Counted from the stretch's first letter, positions 26,512 to 36,952 are shown. The stretch: 64,000 nucleotides of DNA from Pseudonocardia kujensis (GCF_021283305.1 NZ_JAJSOK010000012.1:1-64000); one strand, 5' to 3'. Translations and numbers: made by a program. Notes: generated by a model from the sequence alone, not told the origin.

Positions 26512-27999
26512 GTGACCCGCAGCTACACCATCCGCACCTACGGGTGCCAGATGAACGTGCACGACTCCGAGCGGATGGCCGGTCTGCTGGAGTCCGCGGG
26601 GTATGCGCGCGCCGAGGACCCGGCGCGGGCCGACGTCGTCGTGTTCAACACGTGCGCCGTCCGCGAGAACGCGGACAACAAGCTCTACGGCAACCTCGGC
26701 CACCTGCGCCCGGCCAAGACGGCCAACCCCGACATGCAGATCGCCGTCGGCGGCTGCCTCGCGCAGAAGGACCGGGACACGATCACGAAGAAGGCCCCGT
26801 GGGTCGACGTCGTGTTCGGCACGCACAACGTCGGGTCCCTGCCCGCGCTGCTCGAGCGCGCCCGGCACAACCGCGCGGCCGAGGTGGAGATCCTCGAGTC
26901 GCTCGAGGTCTTCCCGTCGACGCTGCCCGCGCGCCGCGAGTCCGCCTACGCCGGCTGGGTCTCGATCTCCGTGGGCTGCAACAACACCTGCACCTTCTGC
27001 ATCGTCCCGTCCCTGCGCGGCAAGGAGCGCGACCGGCGGCCGGGGGACATCCTCGCCGAGGTGCAGGCGCTCGCCGCCGACGGCGTGCTCGAGGTGACCC
27101 TGCTGGGGCAGAACGTCAACGCCTACGGCTCGGAGTTCGGCGACCGCGGCGCGTTCGCGAAGCTGCTGCGTTCCTGTGGGACCGTCGAAGGGCTCGAGCG
27201 GGTGCGCTTCACCTCGCCGCACCCGCGGGACTTCACCTCGGACGTCATCGCCGCCATGGCCGAGACGCCCAACGTCTGCCCGCAGCTGCACATGCCGCTG
27301 CAGTCCGGCTCGGACCGCGTGCTGCGCGCGATGCGGCGGTCCTACCGCTCCGAGCGGTTCCTCGGGATCCTCGACGAGGTGCGGGCCTCGATCCCCGACG
27401 CCGCGGTGTCCACCGACATCATCGTCGGCTTCCCGGGCGAGACCGAGGAGGACTTCGCGCAGACCCTCGAGGTGGTGCGCCGCGCCCGGTTCGCGCAGGC
27501 CTTCACGTTCCAGTACTCGCAGCGCCCCGGCACCCCGGCGGCCGAGCTGCCCGACCAGCTGCCCAAGGCCGTCGTCCAGGAGCGGTACGAGCGGCTGGTG
27601 GCCCTGCAGGAGCAGATCTCCTGGGAGGAGAACCGCGCGCTCGAGGGCCGCGAGGTCGAGGTGCTCGTCAGCACCGGCGAGGGCCGCAAGGACGGCGCCA
27701 CCCGACGGATGAGCGGGCGGGCCCGGGACGGCCGCCTGGTGCACTTCGCGCCGGGGCGGGACGGCATCCGGGCGGGGGACCTGGTCACCGTGCGGGTCGG
27801 CTACGGGGCGCCGCACCACCTCGTCGCCGACGACGGGGTGGTGGACCACCGCCGCACGCGCGCGGGCGACGCGCACGAGGCCGGGCAGCGTCCGGGTTCC
27901 TCGCCCGCCCGCCCGGCGCCCACCGGGCTGGGCCTGCCGGGCTTCGGGAAGCCTGCGGCCGAGCCGGTCGCGGTCGGGTGCGGGGCGCAGCAGTCGTGA
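26512..27999 (+). CDS. miaB: tRNA-2-methylthio-N6-dimethylallyladenosine synthase
   Basis: The 495-residue radical-SAM enzyme adds a methylthio group to i6A37 of tRNAs reading UNN codons. Auxiliary cluster cysteines lie in [25 protein letters not shown] and [10 protein letters not shown]. The radical-SAM CxxxCxxC is [11 protein letters not shown] near residue 160, followed by [15 protein letters not shown] and a TRAM domain ([13 protein letters not shown]). The C-terminal 50 residues are an unconserved tail. GTG at 26512 is the start. It acts after MiaA, encoded 3.5 kb away, and the order matches the mycobacterial miaB region. Confidence 0.95.
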   Translation: MTRSYTIRTYGCQMNVHDSERMAGLLESAGYARAEDPARADVVVFNTCAVRENADNKLYGNLGHLRPAKTANPDMQIAVGGCLAQKDRDTITKKAPWVDVVFGTHNVGSLPALLERARHNRAAEVEILESLEVFPSTLPARRESAYAGWVSISVGCNNTCTFCIVPSLRGKERDRRPGDILAEVQALAADGVLEVTLLGQNVNAYGSEFGDRGAFAKLLRSCGTVEGLERVRFTSPHPRDFTSDVIAAMAETPNVCPQLHMPLQSGSDRVLRAMRRSYRSERFLGILDEVRASIPDAAVSTDIIVGFPGETEEDFAQTLEVVRRARFAQAFTFQYSQRPGTPAAELPDQLPKAVVQERYERLVALQEQISWEENRALEGREVEVLVSTGEGRKDGATRRMSGRARDGRLVHFAPGRDGIRAGDLVTVRVGYGAPHHLVADDGVVDHRRTRAGDAHEAGQRPGSSPARPAPTGLGLPGFGKPAAEPVAVGCGAQQS

Positions 28000-28046
28000 G
28001 CGAGGGAGCGCGGGCGACCGCGCCCGAGGGACGGACGGAGCGGACG

Positions 28047-28577
28047 ATGAGCGACGAGCGGGCCTCGGGCGGGGACCGGCAGGGACCGGGCGCCGGCCGG
28101 GCGCCGTGGGACCGGGAGGCCGATCCCCGGCTGTCGGCCCTGGAGACCGAGCTCGCCGGGGTGGCCCGGCGGGTGGAGCGGAAGATCGACCCGGGGGTGG
28201 CCGCGCTGGTCGCCGCGATCGGCACGCTCGCCGTCGTCGGGGCGCTGCTGCTGCCCTGGGTGGCCGGCGCCACGGGTTGGCAGCTGTTGGTCGGTGCGGA
28301 GTCGGCCGGCCCGCTGCCGCGGCTGTTCACCTTCACCGCCACCGCGTTCGGCCTGGTCACCTCGGCACTCGCGCTGACCACCCGCTACTGGGCCTTGGCC
28401 TGGGTCTCCGCGGTCGGCTGCGGGATCTCGCTGGTCAACGGCGTGTGGGCGGTGTGGAGCCGGCAGACCGTCGCGCCCGAGGGAGTGCAGGGCCCGGGCC
28501 CCGGCCTGATCCTCGCGGTGCTCGGGGTGGCGCTGCTGACCTTCACCTGGGCCCGCATCTCCCTCCAGCGCCGCTGA
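28047..28577 (+). CDS. Conserved membrane protein (Rv2732c-like position)
   Basis: The 176-residue product starts at the ATG at 28047 behind a GGAG site; a GTG at 27996 overlapping the miaB stop would add 17 residues. A charged N-terminus is followed by about four membrane helices (GVAALVAAIGTLAVVGALLL first, LILAVLGVALLTFTW last). Its place directly after miaB and before the DUF349 gene is the same as Mycobacterium tuberculosis Rv2732c. Function is unknown; it is probably an integral membrane protein co-transcribed with miaB. Confidence 0.75.
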   Translation: MSDERASGGDRQGPGAGRAPWDREADPRLSALETELAGVARRVERKIDPGVAALVAAIGTLAVVGALLLPWVAGATGWQLLVGAESAGPLPRLFTFTATAFGLVTSALALTTRYWALAWVSAVGCGISLVNGVWAVWSRQTVAPEGVQGPGPGLILAVLGVALLTFTWARISLQRR

Positions 28578-28597
28578 GCGAGCCGAGATCACGCTCC

Positions 28598-28636
28598 CGG
28601 CGGACGGAGCTCCGCAGACCGAGGCCGAGTCCGCCG
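28598..28636 (+). terminator. Possible hairpin after the miaB unit
   Basis: CGGCGGAC pairs with GTCCGCCG across a 23-base loop, 20 bases after the stop of the membrane protein gene. The loop is long, so it is a weak terminator candidate. The rest of the convergent gap (28637-28838) holds several TGATCAC-containing stretches but no gene. Confidence 0.35.
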
Positions 28637-28838
28637 AGATCGTGATCACGCCCGGCGAAGCGCCTGGCGAACCTCGCCGATCACAGCCTGAGGGCGGCGG
28701 GTCGGGTCGTGCCGGGTTCACGGCCCGCACGTAGCCGTCACACCGGAGAACGCTCCGACTGCGTCGCGAGCGCGAAGCATGATCACGGTCGGGGCGGACC
28801 TGGTCTCGCCAGGCGATGCTCGGCCCGCCGGGTCGTGA

Positions 28839-30512
28839 TCAGCGGTCCTGGACCGACTGCTCCGCGGTCTCCAACCACTCCCGCCACTGCGCCGCCTGGG
28901 ACTCCGCCTGCTCCGCCCGGCGCCTGTCGCCGGAGGCGCGGGCCTTCTCGGCCTGGGCCTCGAACTGGGCCACGCGGTCGCGGAACTGCGCGACGCGCGC
29001 CTCGGCCTCGGGGTCGGTGCGCCGCCACTGCCGGTCGGCCGCCTCGCGGACGGACTCCTCGACGGCCCGCAGGCGCTGCTCCAGCGGCCGCATGTCGTCG
29101 CGCGGGACCTTGCCGATCTCCTCCCAGCGCTCCTGGATGTGGCGCAGCGCGATCCGGGCGGCGTCGGGGTCCGAGGTGTCGATCTTCTCGGCCTCGTCGA
29201 GCAGCGAACGCTTGGCGTCGGCGTTCGCCGCGAACTCCGAGTCGCGCTCGGCGAAGACGGCCGAGCGGCGCGAGAAGAAGGTGTCCTGGGCGCTGCGGAA
29301 GCGATGCCAGAGGGCGTCGTCGGCGTCCTTCTGGGCGCGGCCGGCCGCCTTCCACTCCGTCATCAGGTCGCGGTAGCGGGCGGCGGTGGGGCCCCAGTCC
29401 TCGGACTCCGAGAGCGCCTCGGCCTCCGCGACCAGCTCCTCCTTGCGCGCCTTGGCCCCGGCCCGCTGCCGGTCGAGGTCGGCGAAGTGCGAGCCGCGGC
29501 GCCGGTTGAAGGCCTCCCGGGCGCGGGAGAAGCGCTTCCAGAGCGCCTCGTCCGTCTTGCGGTCGATGCCCTTGATCGTGCGCCACTCGTCGAGGATCGC
29601 CTTGTAGCGGTCCCCGGCCTGCTTCCACTGGGTGGACTCGGCGGCCATGCTCTCGGCCTCGGCGACCAGGTCCTCCTTGCGGGCGATCGCGGCGTGCCGC
29701 TGCTCGTCGCGCGCGGTGCGGGCGCTGGCGACCGCGTCCTCGGCCATCCCGACGAGCTCGTCGAGTCGCTTGCGCAGCCCGTCGAGGTCACCGACGACGG
29801 CGGCCTCGTCGAGCCCGTCCCGCAGGGCCTTCGCGCTGGTCAGGGCGTGCTTCGGATCCCCGCCGCCGGTGGCGAGCCGGGAGACGAGCAGCTCGGCCTC
29901 GGCGAGCAGGTCGTCGAAGCGGCGGGCGAAGTGGGCGAGGCCCTCGTCGGGGGCGCCGGCCTGCCAGGACCCGACCCGGCGCTCGCCCTCGGCGGTGCGG
30001 ACGAAGACCGCACCCTCGGCGTCCACCCGGCCCCAGCGGGACGGGTGGTCCGAAGCCGTGGCGACGGGCGAGGGCTCGACGGGCGGGGCGGCGGGCCGGG
30101 CCACCGGTGCGGGCTGCGCCGGGCGGGCACCGGGGGGCGGGCCCGGCCGCGGGCCGGGCTTCGCGCCGGGCGGCGGCCCGGGCTTGGGCGGGCCGGGCTT
30201 CGGGGGTGCGGGCTTGGGAGCGGCGGGCGGTGCCGCCGCGGGCGGGGCGGGAGGCGGCGGCTCCACCGACCGCGGCTGTGCGGGCTCCGGTGCCGTGTCC
30301 GGGGTGGGGGACGTGGGCTCGGCCGCCTCTGCGGCGGCCGCTGCTGCGGCCGTCTCCGAGGCGGATCGCTCCGTCGGCTCCGGCTGCTCCGCCTGTTCGG
30401 CCGCCGCTTCCGGGCCCGGTCGGGACGTGTCCTGGGTGTCCGAAGCGGGAGTGCTCGCGGCGGTACCGGGCAGACCCTCCCGCTGCGTCTCGTCCGTGTG
30501 CTCGTCCGACAC
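28839..30512 (-). CDS. DUF349 repeat protein (Rv2731-like)
   Basis: The 557-residue cytoplasmic protein starts with GTG at 30512 behind GGAGG. Residues 1-155 are disordered Pro/Ala/Glu-rich (PKPAPPKPGPPKPGPP). The rest is almost entirely alpha-helical, with repeated DUF349 modules of about 75 residues. Recurrent text is AGDRYKAILDEWRTIKG, TAARYRDLMTEWKAAGRAQK and ALRHIQERWEEIGKVPR. The position beside miaB and miaA matches Mycobacterium tuberculosis Rv2731. Function is not established. It converges with the miaB unit and diverges from the 30790 gene. Confidence 0.85.
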   Translation of the reverse strand: MSDEHTDETQREGLPGTAASTPASDTQDTSRPGPEAAAEQAEQPEPTERSASETAAAAAAAEAAEPTSPTPDTAPEPAQPRSVEPPPPAPPAAAPPAAPKPAPPKPGPPKPGPPPGAKPGPRPGPPPGARPAQPAPVARPAAPPVEPSPVATASDHPSRWGRVDAEGAVFVRTAEGERRVGSWQAGAPDEGLAHFARRFDDLLAEAELLVSRLATGGGDPKHALTSAKALRDGLDEAAVVGDLDGLRKRLDELVGMAEDAVASARTARDEQRHAAIARKEDLVAEAESMAAESTQWKQAGDRYKAILDEWRTIKGIDRKTDEALWKRFSRAREAFNRRRGSHFADLDRQRAGAKARKEELVAEAEALSESEDWGPTAARYRDLMTEWKAAGRAQKDADDALWHRFRSAQDTFFSRRSAVFAERDSEFAANADAKRSLLDEAEKIDTSDPDAARIALRHIQERWEEIGKVPRDDMRPLEQRLRAVEESVREAADRQWRRTDPEAEARVAQFRDRVAQFEAQAEKARASGDRRRAEQAESQAAQWREWLETAEQSVQDR

Positions 30513-30789
30513 CGTCGTCCTCCCTCGTTCGGGCCCGCCACGAAGCGGGCGCCCCGCCGTCGAACGCCGGGGCCGTGCACGAACCGGCCGGTCGCGACGC
30601 GCGACCACCGGTCGGCGGAATTCAAACAGGTCGGGCGGGCGCACGGAACCGCCGCGACCCGGACGAGACCGCGGACGGCCGCCTGAGCGCGCCGAGTCGC
30701 GGAGCGCGCCACTCTGCGGTCCCCAGCGGGCACGCAGGGTGACCGGAGGGTGGCGGCGGGGCCGCCGGGCCCGCACTACTGTCGGTCGC

Positions 30790-31509
30790 GTGCTCTCGCT
30801 GGTCGTCGTGCTCCCGCACCCCCCGCTCCTCGTCCCGGAACTGGCCGCCGGGGCGGCGGGGGAGACCGCGGAGCTGCGCGCGGCGGTGCGCTCGGCCGCG
30901 AGCCGGCTCGCGGAGGCGGCGCCGGAGTGGATCGCCGTGGGAGCCGACGCGGGCGGCCGCCGGACCGTCCCGCCCGCGACCGCCGGGACGTTCGCGGGCT
31001 TCGGCCGGGACGTCCGGGTCGTGCTCGGTCCCGGGGCGGGCGCGCCGGATCCGGAGCTCCCGCTTCCCCTCCTCGTCGCCGGCTGGGTCGCCGGCGGGAC
31101 CGGACGCGCCCTGCACGTCCGCGGCGAGCTGGTCGCCGACGACGCCCCCACCGCCGACTGCCTCCGGCTCGGGCGGGAGCTGGCCGCCGAGGCCGACGCC
31201 GTCGACGGCCCGGTCGGGCTGCTGATCGTCGGCGACGGCGCGGCCACCCACACGGAGAAGGCCCCCGGCCATCTCGACGAGCGGGCCGGCCCGTTCGACG
31301 CCGGCGTCGCGAAGGCCCTCGAGCACGGCGACCCCGCCCCCCTGGCCGCCCTCGACCCCGGGCTCGCCGCCGAGCTGTGGGCCGCCGGCCGGGCCCCGTG
31401 GCAGGTCCTGGCCGGGGCCGCGGAGGACCGGGACTGGCGCGGCGAGCTGCTGTACTCCGCGGCGCCCTACGGCGTGGCCTACCACGTGGCGGTCTGGACA
31501 CCGGCATGA
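30790..31509 (+). CDS. Class III extradiol dioxygenase-like protein (Rv2728c-like)
   Basis: The 239-residue product starts with GTG at 30790 ([19 protein letters not shown]). The HPPLLVPE entry and [18 protein letters not shown] in the middle resemble the LigB/MEMO-type fold. The invariant metal histidines of true extradiol dioxygenases are only partly evident, so ring-cleavage activity should not be assumed. Its stop overlaps the miaA start (ATGA), the arrangement seen for Rv2728c-miaA in mycobacteria. A role linked to tRNA modification is possible but unproven. Confidence 0.7.
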   Translation: MLSLVVVLPHPPLLVPELAAGAAGETAELRAAVRSAASRLAEAAPEWIAVGADAGGRRTVPPATAGTFAGFGRDVRVVLGPGAGAPDPELPLPLLVAGWVAGGTGRALHVRGELVADDAPTADCLRLGRELAAEADAVDGPVGLLIVGDGAATHTEKAPGHLDERAGPFDAGVAKALEHGDPAPLAALDPGLAAELWAAGRAPWQVLAGAAEDRDWRGELLYSAAPYGVAYHVAVWTPA

Positions 31510-32405
31510 CGAGGCTCGTCGCCGTCGTCGGGCCGACCGCGACGGGCAAGTCCGACCTGGGGCTGGACCTGGCCGAGGCGCTGGGCGGCGAGGTCGTCAA
31601 CGCCGACGCGATGCAGCTCTACCGGGGGCTCGACATCGGCACCGCGAAGCTCCCGGTCGGCGAGCGTCGCGGCGTCCCGCACCACCTCCTCGACGTCCTC
31701 GACGTCACCGAGGCCGCCTCGGTCGCCGTCTACCAGCGGGAGGCGCGCGCCACGATCGAGGGGCTGCTCGCCGCCGGCCGCACGCCGGTCCTGGTCGGCG
31801 GGTCCGGGCTGTACGTCCAGGCCGTGGTCGACGAGCTGGAGTTCCCGGGCACCGACCCCGCGGTCCGCCGCCGCTGGGAGGCCGAGCTCGCCGCCGTCGG
31901 GGCGCCGGCCCTGCACCGCAGGCTGGCCGAGGTCGATCCCACCGCCGCACAGAACGTCCTCCCGAGCAACGGCCGCCGGATCGTCCGGGCGCTGGAGGTC
32001 ATCGAGCTGACCGGGCACCCCTTCCGGGCCACGCTCCCGGGGCAGCGCACGCCCCGGTACGACGCCGTGCTGATCGGGGTCGACCGGGAGACCGCGGAGC
32101 TCGACGAGCGGGTCGCCCGCCGCGTGGAGCTGATGATGGCCGCCGGGCTGGTCGAGGAGACCCGCGGGCTGCTGGAGAAGGGCCTGCGGGAGGGCCGGAC
32201 GGCATCCCGGGCCCTCGGTTACCAGCAGGTCGTCGCCGCCCTCGACGGCGAGTACGACCTGGCGACGGCCGCCGAGGAGACCGTCCGCGCCACCCGTCGG
32301 TTCGTGCGCCGGCAGCGCTCCTGGTTCCGCCGCGACCCCCGCATCCACTGGCTCGACGGCGCGGACCCGGAACTGTCGGCGCTGGCTCGTAGGCTGGTCA
32401 CGTGA
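31506..32405 (+). CDS. miaA: tRNA dimethylallyltransferase
   Basis: The 299-residue enzyme prenylates A37 of tRNA using dimethylallyl diphosphate, making the substrate of MiaB. The P-loop is [12 protein letters not shown] near residues 9-20. [19 protein letters not shown] and [19 protein letters not shown] are family signatures, with [14 protein letters not shown] and [17 protein letters not shown] near the end. The ATG overlaps the stop of the upstream gene by four bases. dapF and hflX follow in the standard actinobacterial order. Confidence 0.95.
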   Translation: MTRLVAVVGPTATGKSDLGLDLAEALGGEVVNADAMQLYRGLDIGTAKLPVGERRGVPHHLLDVLDVTEAASVAVYQREARATIEGLLAAGRTPVLVGGSGLYVQAVVDELEFPGTDPAVRRRWEAELAAVGAPALHRRLAEVDPTAAQNVLPSNGRRIVRALEVIELTGHPFRATLPGQRTPRYDAVLIGVDRETAELDERVARRVELMMAAGLVEETRGLLEKGLREGRTASRALGYQQVVAALDGEYDLATAAEETVRATRRFVRRQRSWFRRDPRIHWLDGADPELSALARRLVT

Positions 32406-32474
32406 GCGAGCGCCGGCGAGCGAACCACGGACACCGCAGTGACGCGAGCGGCCGAGCGTCTGCGAGGACGAGCG

Positions 32475-33305
32475 GTGAGTGACGGCATCCCCTTCTCGAA
32501 GGGCCACGGCACGCAGAACGACTTCGTCGTGCTGCCCGACCCCGAGGGCGCCCTCGACCTCACGCCGGAGCGGGTCGCCGCGCTGTGCGACCGGCGGCGC
32601 GGGCTCGGGGCGGACGGGGTGCTGCGCGTGGTCCGGTCGGCCGCGTTGGGCGTCGACGGGCCCGAGTGGTTCATGGACTACCGCAACGCGGACGGGTCGG
32701 TGGCCGAGATGTGCGGCAACGGCGTGCGCGTCTTCGCCCGGTACCTGCAGCACGCGGGCTGGTTCCGCGGCGGGGAGCTGCCGCTGGGCACGCGGGCGGG
32801 CGTCAAGGTCGTCACGCTCGAGGGGGACCGGGTCGCCGTGGAGATGGGCCGGGCGCTGGTCGGCCCCGAGAGCGCCGCGACGGTCGGCGGGCGGGAGTTC
32901 CCGGGCGTGGCGGTCGACGTCGGGAACCCGCACCTCGCGTGCGTCACCGACACCGACCTCGCCGCCCTGGACCTGACCGTGCCGCCGGGGCGGGACGAGG
33001 CGCTGTTCCCGAACGGGGCCAACGTCGAGTTCGTCGCGCCCGCACGCGGCGACGCGCCGGTGGCGATGCGCGTGCACGAGCGCGGGGTGGGGGAGACCCG
33101 GTCCTGCGGCACCGGCACGGTGGCGGCCGTCGTGGCCTCGCTGCGCGCGGCCGGGCGCGGGGAGGGCCGGTTGCCCGTCGACACCCCCGGCGGTCGGCTG
33201 GAGGTCACGGTCCGCGAGGGCGGGGCGTCGACCGTCCTGCACGGTCCGGCGGTCCTGGTCGCGCACGGTGAACTGGATCGATCGTGGTGGGAGACCGCCG
33301 GGTGA
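32475..33305 (+). CDS. dapF: Diaminopimelate epimerase
   Basis: The 276-residue enzyme converts LL- to meso-diaminopimelate for lysine and peptidoglycan synthesis. The two catalytic cysteines are C80 ([14 protein letters not shown]) and C211 ([13 protein letters not shown]), in the mirrored halves of the fold. The N-terminus [17 protein letters not shown] is the usual start block. GTG at 32475 is preferred because GAGGA lies just upstream; an ATG-less longer form from 32439 adds 12 unconserved residues. It lies between miaA and hflX. Confidence 0.95.
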   Translation: MSDGIPFSKGHGTQNDFVVLPDPEGALDLTPERVAALCDRRRGLGADGVLRVVRSAALGVDGPEWFMDYRNADGSVAEMCGNGVRVFARYLQHAGWFRGGELPLGTRAGVKVVTLEGDRVAVEMGRALVGPESAATVGGREFPGVAVDVGNPHLACVTDTDLAALDLTVPPGRDEALFPNGANVEFVAPARGDAPVAMRVHERGVGETRSCGTGTVAAVVASLRAAGRGEGRLPVDTPGGRLEVTVREGGASTVLHGPAVLVAHGELDRSWWETAG

Positions 33306-33360
33306 CGCGCGGGAAACGGTCCGACGCGACGACCCGAAACGTGGGACACTCGACCTCACG

Positions 33361-34881
33361 ATGACTCAATCCCCCCTGCGCTACACGCCTGCCGACGATG
33401 CTCTCGACCCCTCGCGGGGTGAGATGGAGCTGGAGGAACGGTCCTCGCTCCGGCGGGTCGCGGGTCTGTCGACCGAACTCACCGACATCACCGAGGTCGA
33501 GTACCGGCAGCTGCGGCTCGAGCGGGTCGTGCTGGTCGGGGTCTGGACCGAGGGCAGCTCCGAGCAGGCCAACGCCTCGCTCGTCGAGCTGGCCCGGCTC
33601 GCCGAGACCGCCGGCTCCCAGGTCATGGACGGCCTGGTGCAGCGGCGGAGCAAGCCCGATCCCGCGACCTTCATCGGCTCCGGCAAGGTCGACGAGCTGT
33701 CCGTCGCCGTGCAGGCCGCCGGCGCCGACACCGTGATCTGCGACGGCGAGCTCTCGCCCGGCCAGCTGCGCCAGCTGGAGGACAAGCTCAAGGTCAAGGT
33801 GATCGACCGGACCGCCCTGATCCTCGACATCTTCGCCCAACACGCCCGCTCGCGCGACGGCAAGGCCCAGGTCGAGCTGGCCCAGCTGTCCTACCTCCTG
33901 CCGCGCCTGCGCGGCTGGGGTGAGGCGCTGTCCCGGCAGGTCGGTGGCCGCGCCGCCGGCGGTGTGGGTATCGGTGGCCGTGGTCCCGGTGAGACCAAGA
34001 TCGAGCTGGACCGCAGGCGCATCCGCCACCGCATGTCCAAGCTGCGCCGCGAGATCGCCGCGATGAGCCGGGTGCGCGACACCCAGCGCGGCTCCCGCCG
34101 CCGCAGCGACGTGCCGAGCGTCGCGATCGTCGGCTACACCAACGCCGGCAAGTCCTCGCTGCTCAACGCGCTGACCGATGCCGGTGTCCTGGTCGAGGAC
34201 GCGCTGTTCGCCACCCTGGACCCCACCACCCGCCGCGCGGAGACGCCGGACGGGCGCACCTACACCCTCACCGACACGGTCGGGTTCGTCCGGCACCTGC
34301 CACACCAGCTCGTGGAGGCCTTCCGCTCCACGCTGGAGGAGGCCGGCCAGGCCGACCTGCTGGTCCACGTCGTCGACGCCTCGGACCCGCTGCCCGAGGA
34401 CCAGATCGCCGCGGTGCGCAAGGTCCTGGTCGAGATCGGCGAGGAGCAGGGCGGGACCATGCCGCCGGAACTGCTCGTCGTCAACAAGACCGATGCGGCC
34501 GGCGACCTCGCGCTCGCCCGGCTGCGGCACCTGCTGCCCGACGCGGTGTTCGTCTCGGCCCACCGGGGCGACGGGGTGGCCCGGCTCAAGGCCTGCATCG
34601 CCGAGCGGCTCCCGCGGCCCGAGGTCGACCTCGAGCTGCTCGTGCCCTACACCGAGGGCGGGCTGGTCGCGCGGCTGCACTCGGACGGCGAGGTGCTCGC
34701 CTCCGAGCACACCCCGGAGGGCACGCGCCTGCACGTCCGGGTCCGGCCCGAGCTCGCCGTCGCGGCCGTGCCGTTCGCGATCGGGGGGACCGGGCCGTCC
34801 TCCGCAGAGGGCGAGGCGGCCGGTCCGCGGAGTGCGAACGACGCCGTGCCGGCCGGAGCGCGCGTCGCTACGCGCGGCTGA
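33361..34881 (+). CDS. hflX: GTPase HflX
   Basis: The 506-residue ribosome-associated GTPase has an N-terminal HflX domain (NASLVELARLAETAGSQVMD, FIGSGKVDEL) and a Gly-rich linker (GRAAGGVGIGGRGPGETKIE). The G domain carries GYTNAGKSSLLNAL, DTVGFVRHLPH and VNKTDAAGD. HflX splits stalled or stressed ribosomes. The ATG at 33361 follows a promoter-like GACACT by about a dozen bases, so an additional leaderless transcript is likely. The last 50 bases overlap the next gene in a different frame. Confidence 0.95.
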   Translation: MTQSPLRYTPADDALDPSRGEMELEERSSLRRVAGLSTELTDITEVEYRQLRLERVVLVGVWTEGSSEQANASLVELARLAETAGSQVMDGLVQRRSKPDPATFIGSGKVDELSVAVQAAGADTVICDGELSPGQLRQLEDKLKVKVIDRTALILDIFAQHARSRDGKAQVELAQLSYLLPRLRGWGEALSRQVGGRAAGGVGIGGRGPGETKIELDRRRIRHRMSKLRREIAAMSRVRDTQRGSRRRSDVPSVAIVGYTNAGKSSLLNALTDAGVLVEDALFATLDPTTRRAETPDGRTYTLTDTVGFVRHLPHQLVEAFRSTLEEAGQADLLVHVVDASDPLPEDQIAAVRKVLVEIGEEQGGTMPPELLVVNKTDAAGDLALARLRHLLPDAVFVSAHRGDGVARLKACIAERLPRPEVDLELLVPYTEGGLVARLHSDGEVLASEHTPEGTRLHVRVRPELAVAAVPFAIGGTGPSSAEGEAAGPRSANDAVPAGARVATRG

Positions 34882-35914
34882 ACGCACCGGCGTTCTCGGC
34901 GCCGTCCTCCTGCTGACGCTGCTGCTCGCCACCCCGGCGGGCGCGGCGCCGGCCGCACCCGAGGACCGCTGCACGGTCACCGACCGCCGCCTCCTCGAGC
35001 TCTCGGGGCTGGCCGTCGACGCCGGCGGCGGGATCTGGGCGATGAGCGACGGCGGCAGCCGGGTCGCGATCCACCGGCTCGACCCGGGCACCTGCGCGGT
35101 CCTCGGGACCCGCACCGCGGCCCTGGACCCGTACGACGCCGAGGACCTCGCGATCGCGCCCGACGGCGCGTTCTGGGTCGCCGACACCGGGGACAACGAC
35201 CGGGCCCGGGACACGGTGGCCCTCCTCGTGCTGCCGCCCGACGGCGCGGCCCGGCTGCACCGGCTGACCTACCCCGACGGCCCGCACGACGCCGAGGCCG
35301 TGCTGATCGGCGCCGACGGCGTGCCCGTGCTCGTCACCAAGGAGGTCACCGGCACCGCCGGGGTCTACCGGCCCGCGGGCCCGCTCGCCGAGCCCGGCCC
35401 CACGCCGTTGATGCGCGCCGGCTCGGCCGGCTTCCCGCGGTCCGAGACCCGCGGCGGCCCCATCGGCGCCCTCGGTGCCTTCACCGTGACCAGTGGGGCG
35501 ACGAGCGCCGATCGCGAGGTCGTCGCCCTCCGCACCTACACCGACGCCTGGCTCTACCGCGTGCCGCCGTCCGGCGACCTGGTGGCCGCGCTGCAGGGCA
35601 CGCCCCTGCAGGTTCCGCTGCCGGACGAGCCCCAGGGCGAGGCGCTCGCGTTCCTCCCCGACGGCACGTTGCTCTCCGGGTCCGAGACCCGCGGTCTGGA
35701 CCGCGGCCGGCTCCGCGCGGTGCCCGGCGCCGTCGAGGCGACCCTCGCCGCCGCACCGCCGGAGCCCACGGCCGCACCGCCCCCTCCGGCGACCCCGCCG
35801 GAACCCGCCCCGGACTGGCTGCCCGCGGCGATCGGGGGTGGGATCGCGGTCTTGCTGCTGGGCCTTGCCGCGGGCGCGATGGCCCTGCACGGGCGGCGCC
35901 GCTCTCGCGTGTGA
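34832..35914 (+). CDS. Secreted propeller-like protein with C-terminal membrane anchor
   Basis: From the GTG at 34832 the product is 360 residues with a signal segment GVLGAVLLLTLLLATPAGAA. About 280 residues with repeated D-G-x-x-W/L turns follow (AVDAGGGIWAMSDGGSRVAI, LAIAPDGAFWVADTGDNDR), as in beta-propeller proteins. The end has a proline-rich linker, a membrane helix (AAIGGGIAVLLLGLAAGAM) and a basic tail RRRSRV. It is thus surface-anchored. Its start lies inside hflX, overlapping by 50 bases. No enzymatic residues are recognisable, and function is unknown. It converges on lexA. Confidence 0.75.
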   Translation: MRTTPCRPERASLRAAERTGVLGAVLLLTLLLATPAGAAPAAPEDRCTVTDRRLLELSGLAVDAGGGIWAMSDGGSRVAIHRLDPGTCAVLGTRTAALDPYDAEDLAIAPDGAFWVADTGDNDRARDTVALLVLPPDGAARLHRLTYPDGPHDAEAVLIGADGVPVLVTKEVTGTAGVYRPAGPLAEPGPTPLMRAGSAGFPRSETRGGPIGALGAFTVTSGATSADREVVALRTYTDAWLYRVPPSGDLVAALQGTPLQVPLPDEPQGEALAFLPDGTLLSGSETRGLDRGRLRAVPGAVEATLAAAPPEPTAAPPPPATPPEPAPDWLPAAIGGGIAVLLLGLAAGAMALHGRRRSRV

Positions 35915-35932
35915 CGAGCCCGTCGAGGCTGC

Positions 35933-35951
35933 CTGACGGGCCGCCCGTCAG
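35933..35951. terminator. Compact hairpin between the propeller gene and lexA
   Basis: CTGACGGG pairs perfectly with CCCGTCAG around a three-base CCG loop. It lies in the 33-bp convergent gap and overlaps the lexA stop codon, so it can act on both transcripts. Confidence 0.6.
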
Positions 35952-36670
35952 AGCCGGCGGAGCACCGCGACGACGCGGCCCAGGATGGTCGCCTCGTTAC
36001 CGTCGATCGGCTCGTAGGCCGGGTTGGCCGGCATCAGCCAGACCTGCCCGTCGGCGCGCTTGAAGGTCTTGACCGTGGCCTCGCCGTCGATCATCGCCGC
36101 GACGATCTCGCCCTGCTCGGCCACCGGCTGCTGGCGCACGACGACCCAGTCGCCGTCCGTGATCGCGGCCTCGACCATCGAGTCACCCTTGACGTTGAGC
36201 AGGAACAGCGTGCCCTCGCCGACGATCTCGCGCGGCAGCGGGAACACGCTCTCCACCGCCTGCTCGGCCAGGATCGGGCCACCGGCGGCGATGTTGCCCA
36301 GCAGGGGCACGAACGCCGGCGCCGGCCGCTCGGCGCGGACCTCGGAGGCGTCGGAGCCGTCCGAGTCCTCCTCCGGGCTGCGCACGTCGACCGCGCGGGT
36401 CCGGTTGGGGTCGCGCCGCAGGTACCCCTTGCGCTCCAGCGTGCGGAGCTGGTGGTGCACCGACGACGTGGAGGTCAGCCCCACCGCGTCGCCGATCTCC
36501 CGGACACTCGGCGGGTAGCCGAAGCGCTCCACCCAGTCCCGGATCACCTCGAGCACCTTGCGCTGCCGAGGGGTGAGGCCCACCGGGTCCGCCGGCGGGT
36601 CCGGGAAGGCGCGCACCTGTCCGGGCTCCCGGCCGGTTCCGCCGGCTCCGCCGGACTCGTCCCGTGCCAT
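35948..36670 (-). CDS. lexA: SOS repressor LexA
   Basis: The 240-residue repressor has a winged helix ([20 protein letters not shown], then [19 protein letters not shown]). An acidic linker leads to the S24 protease domain. The self-cleavage site is A129-G130 in NIAAGGPI; the catalytic pair is S164 (GDSMVEAAI) and K201 (ATVKTFKR). It represses DNA-damage genes until RecA triggers its cleavage. The ATG at 36670 follows GGAGG with a ten-base gap. SOS boxes lie upstream at 36937-36952 and 37030-37045, implying autoregulation and joint control of the divergent LysM gene. Confidence 0.96.
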   Translation of the reverse strand: MARDESGGAGGTGREPGQVRAFPDPPADPVGLTPRQRKVLEVIRDWVERFGYPPSVREIGDAVGLTSTSSVHHQLRTLERKGYLRRDPNRTRAVDVRSPEEDSDGSDASEVRAERPAPAFVPLLGNIAAGGPILAEQAVESVFPLPREIVGEGTLFLLNVKGDSMVEAAITDGDWVVVRQQPVAEQGEIVAAMIDGEATVKTFKRADGQVWLMPANPAYEPIDGNEATILGRVVAVLRRL

Positions 36671-36936
36671 CTGCCTGCCGCCTCCTCGTGTGCCTGTCTC
36701 GTGCTCCGTCCCCGGGCCCGTCCCGGCCGCGGGGCCTGATCCGCTGCCCGGCTCCCGCGCGTCGCCGGTGCCCTCGGCCGGTCGCCCCGGAGTCCGTGCC
36801 CGTTCCGCCGGGCCGTACTCCCGGGGAGCCGGACCGGGCGCCGGGCGGGCCGGTGCCGGTCGGTGACCCGGACGGCCCGTCCGGCGAAGCCGGCCGGTCC
36901 GTCGGGAACGGACGGTAGCCCGGATCCGGCCGATCG

Positions 36937-36952
36937 CCAAACACATGTTCGA
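36937..36952. promoter_or_regulatory. SOS box (LexA operator), lexA-proximal
   Basis: CCAAACACATGTTCGA, read on the minus strand as TCGAACATGTGTTTGG, matches the actinobacterial SOS box TCGAACRNNTGTTCGA closely, with a complete TCGAAC half-site. It probably lies in the lexA promoter, about 270 bases upstream of the start codon. Confidence 0.8.

Noticed and set aside
28637..28838. Repeat family built on TGATCAC motifs
   Set aside because: Several copies occur in the convergent gap, but spacing and flanks differ and no regular unit could be defined.
32403..32474. Small gene between miaA and dapF
   Set aside because: Start-like codons are present but no coherent protein or ribosome site; it is best seen as the dapF leader.
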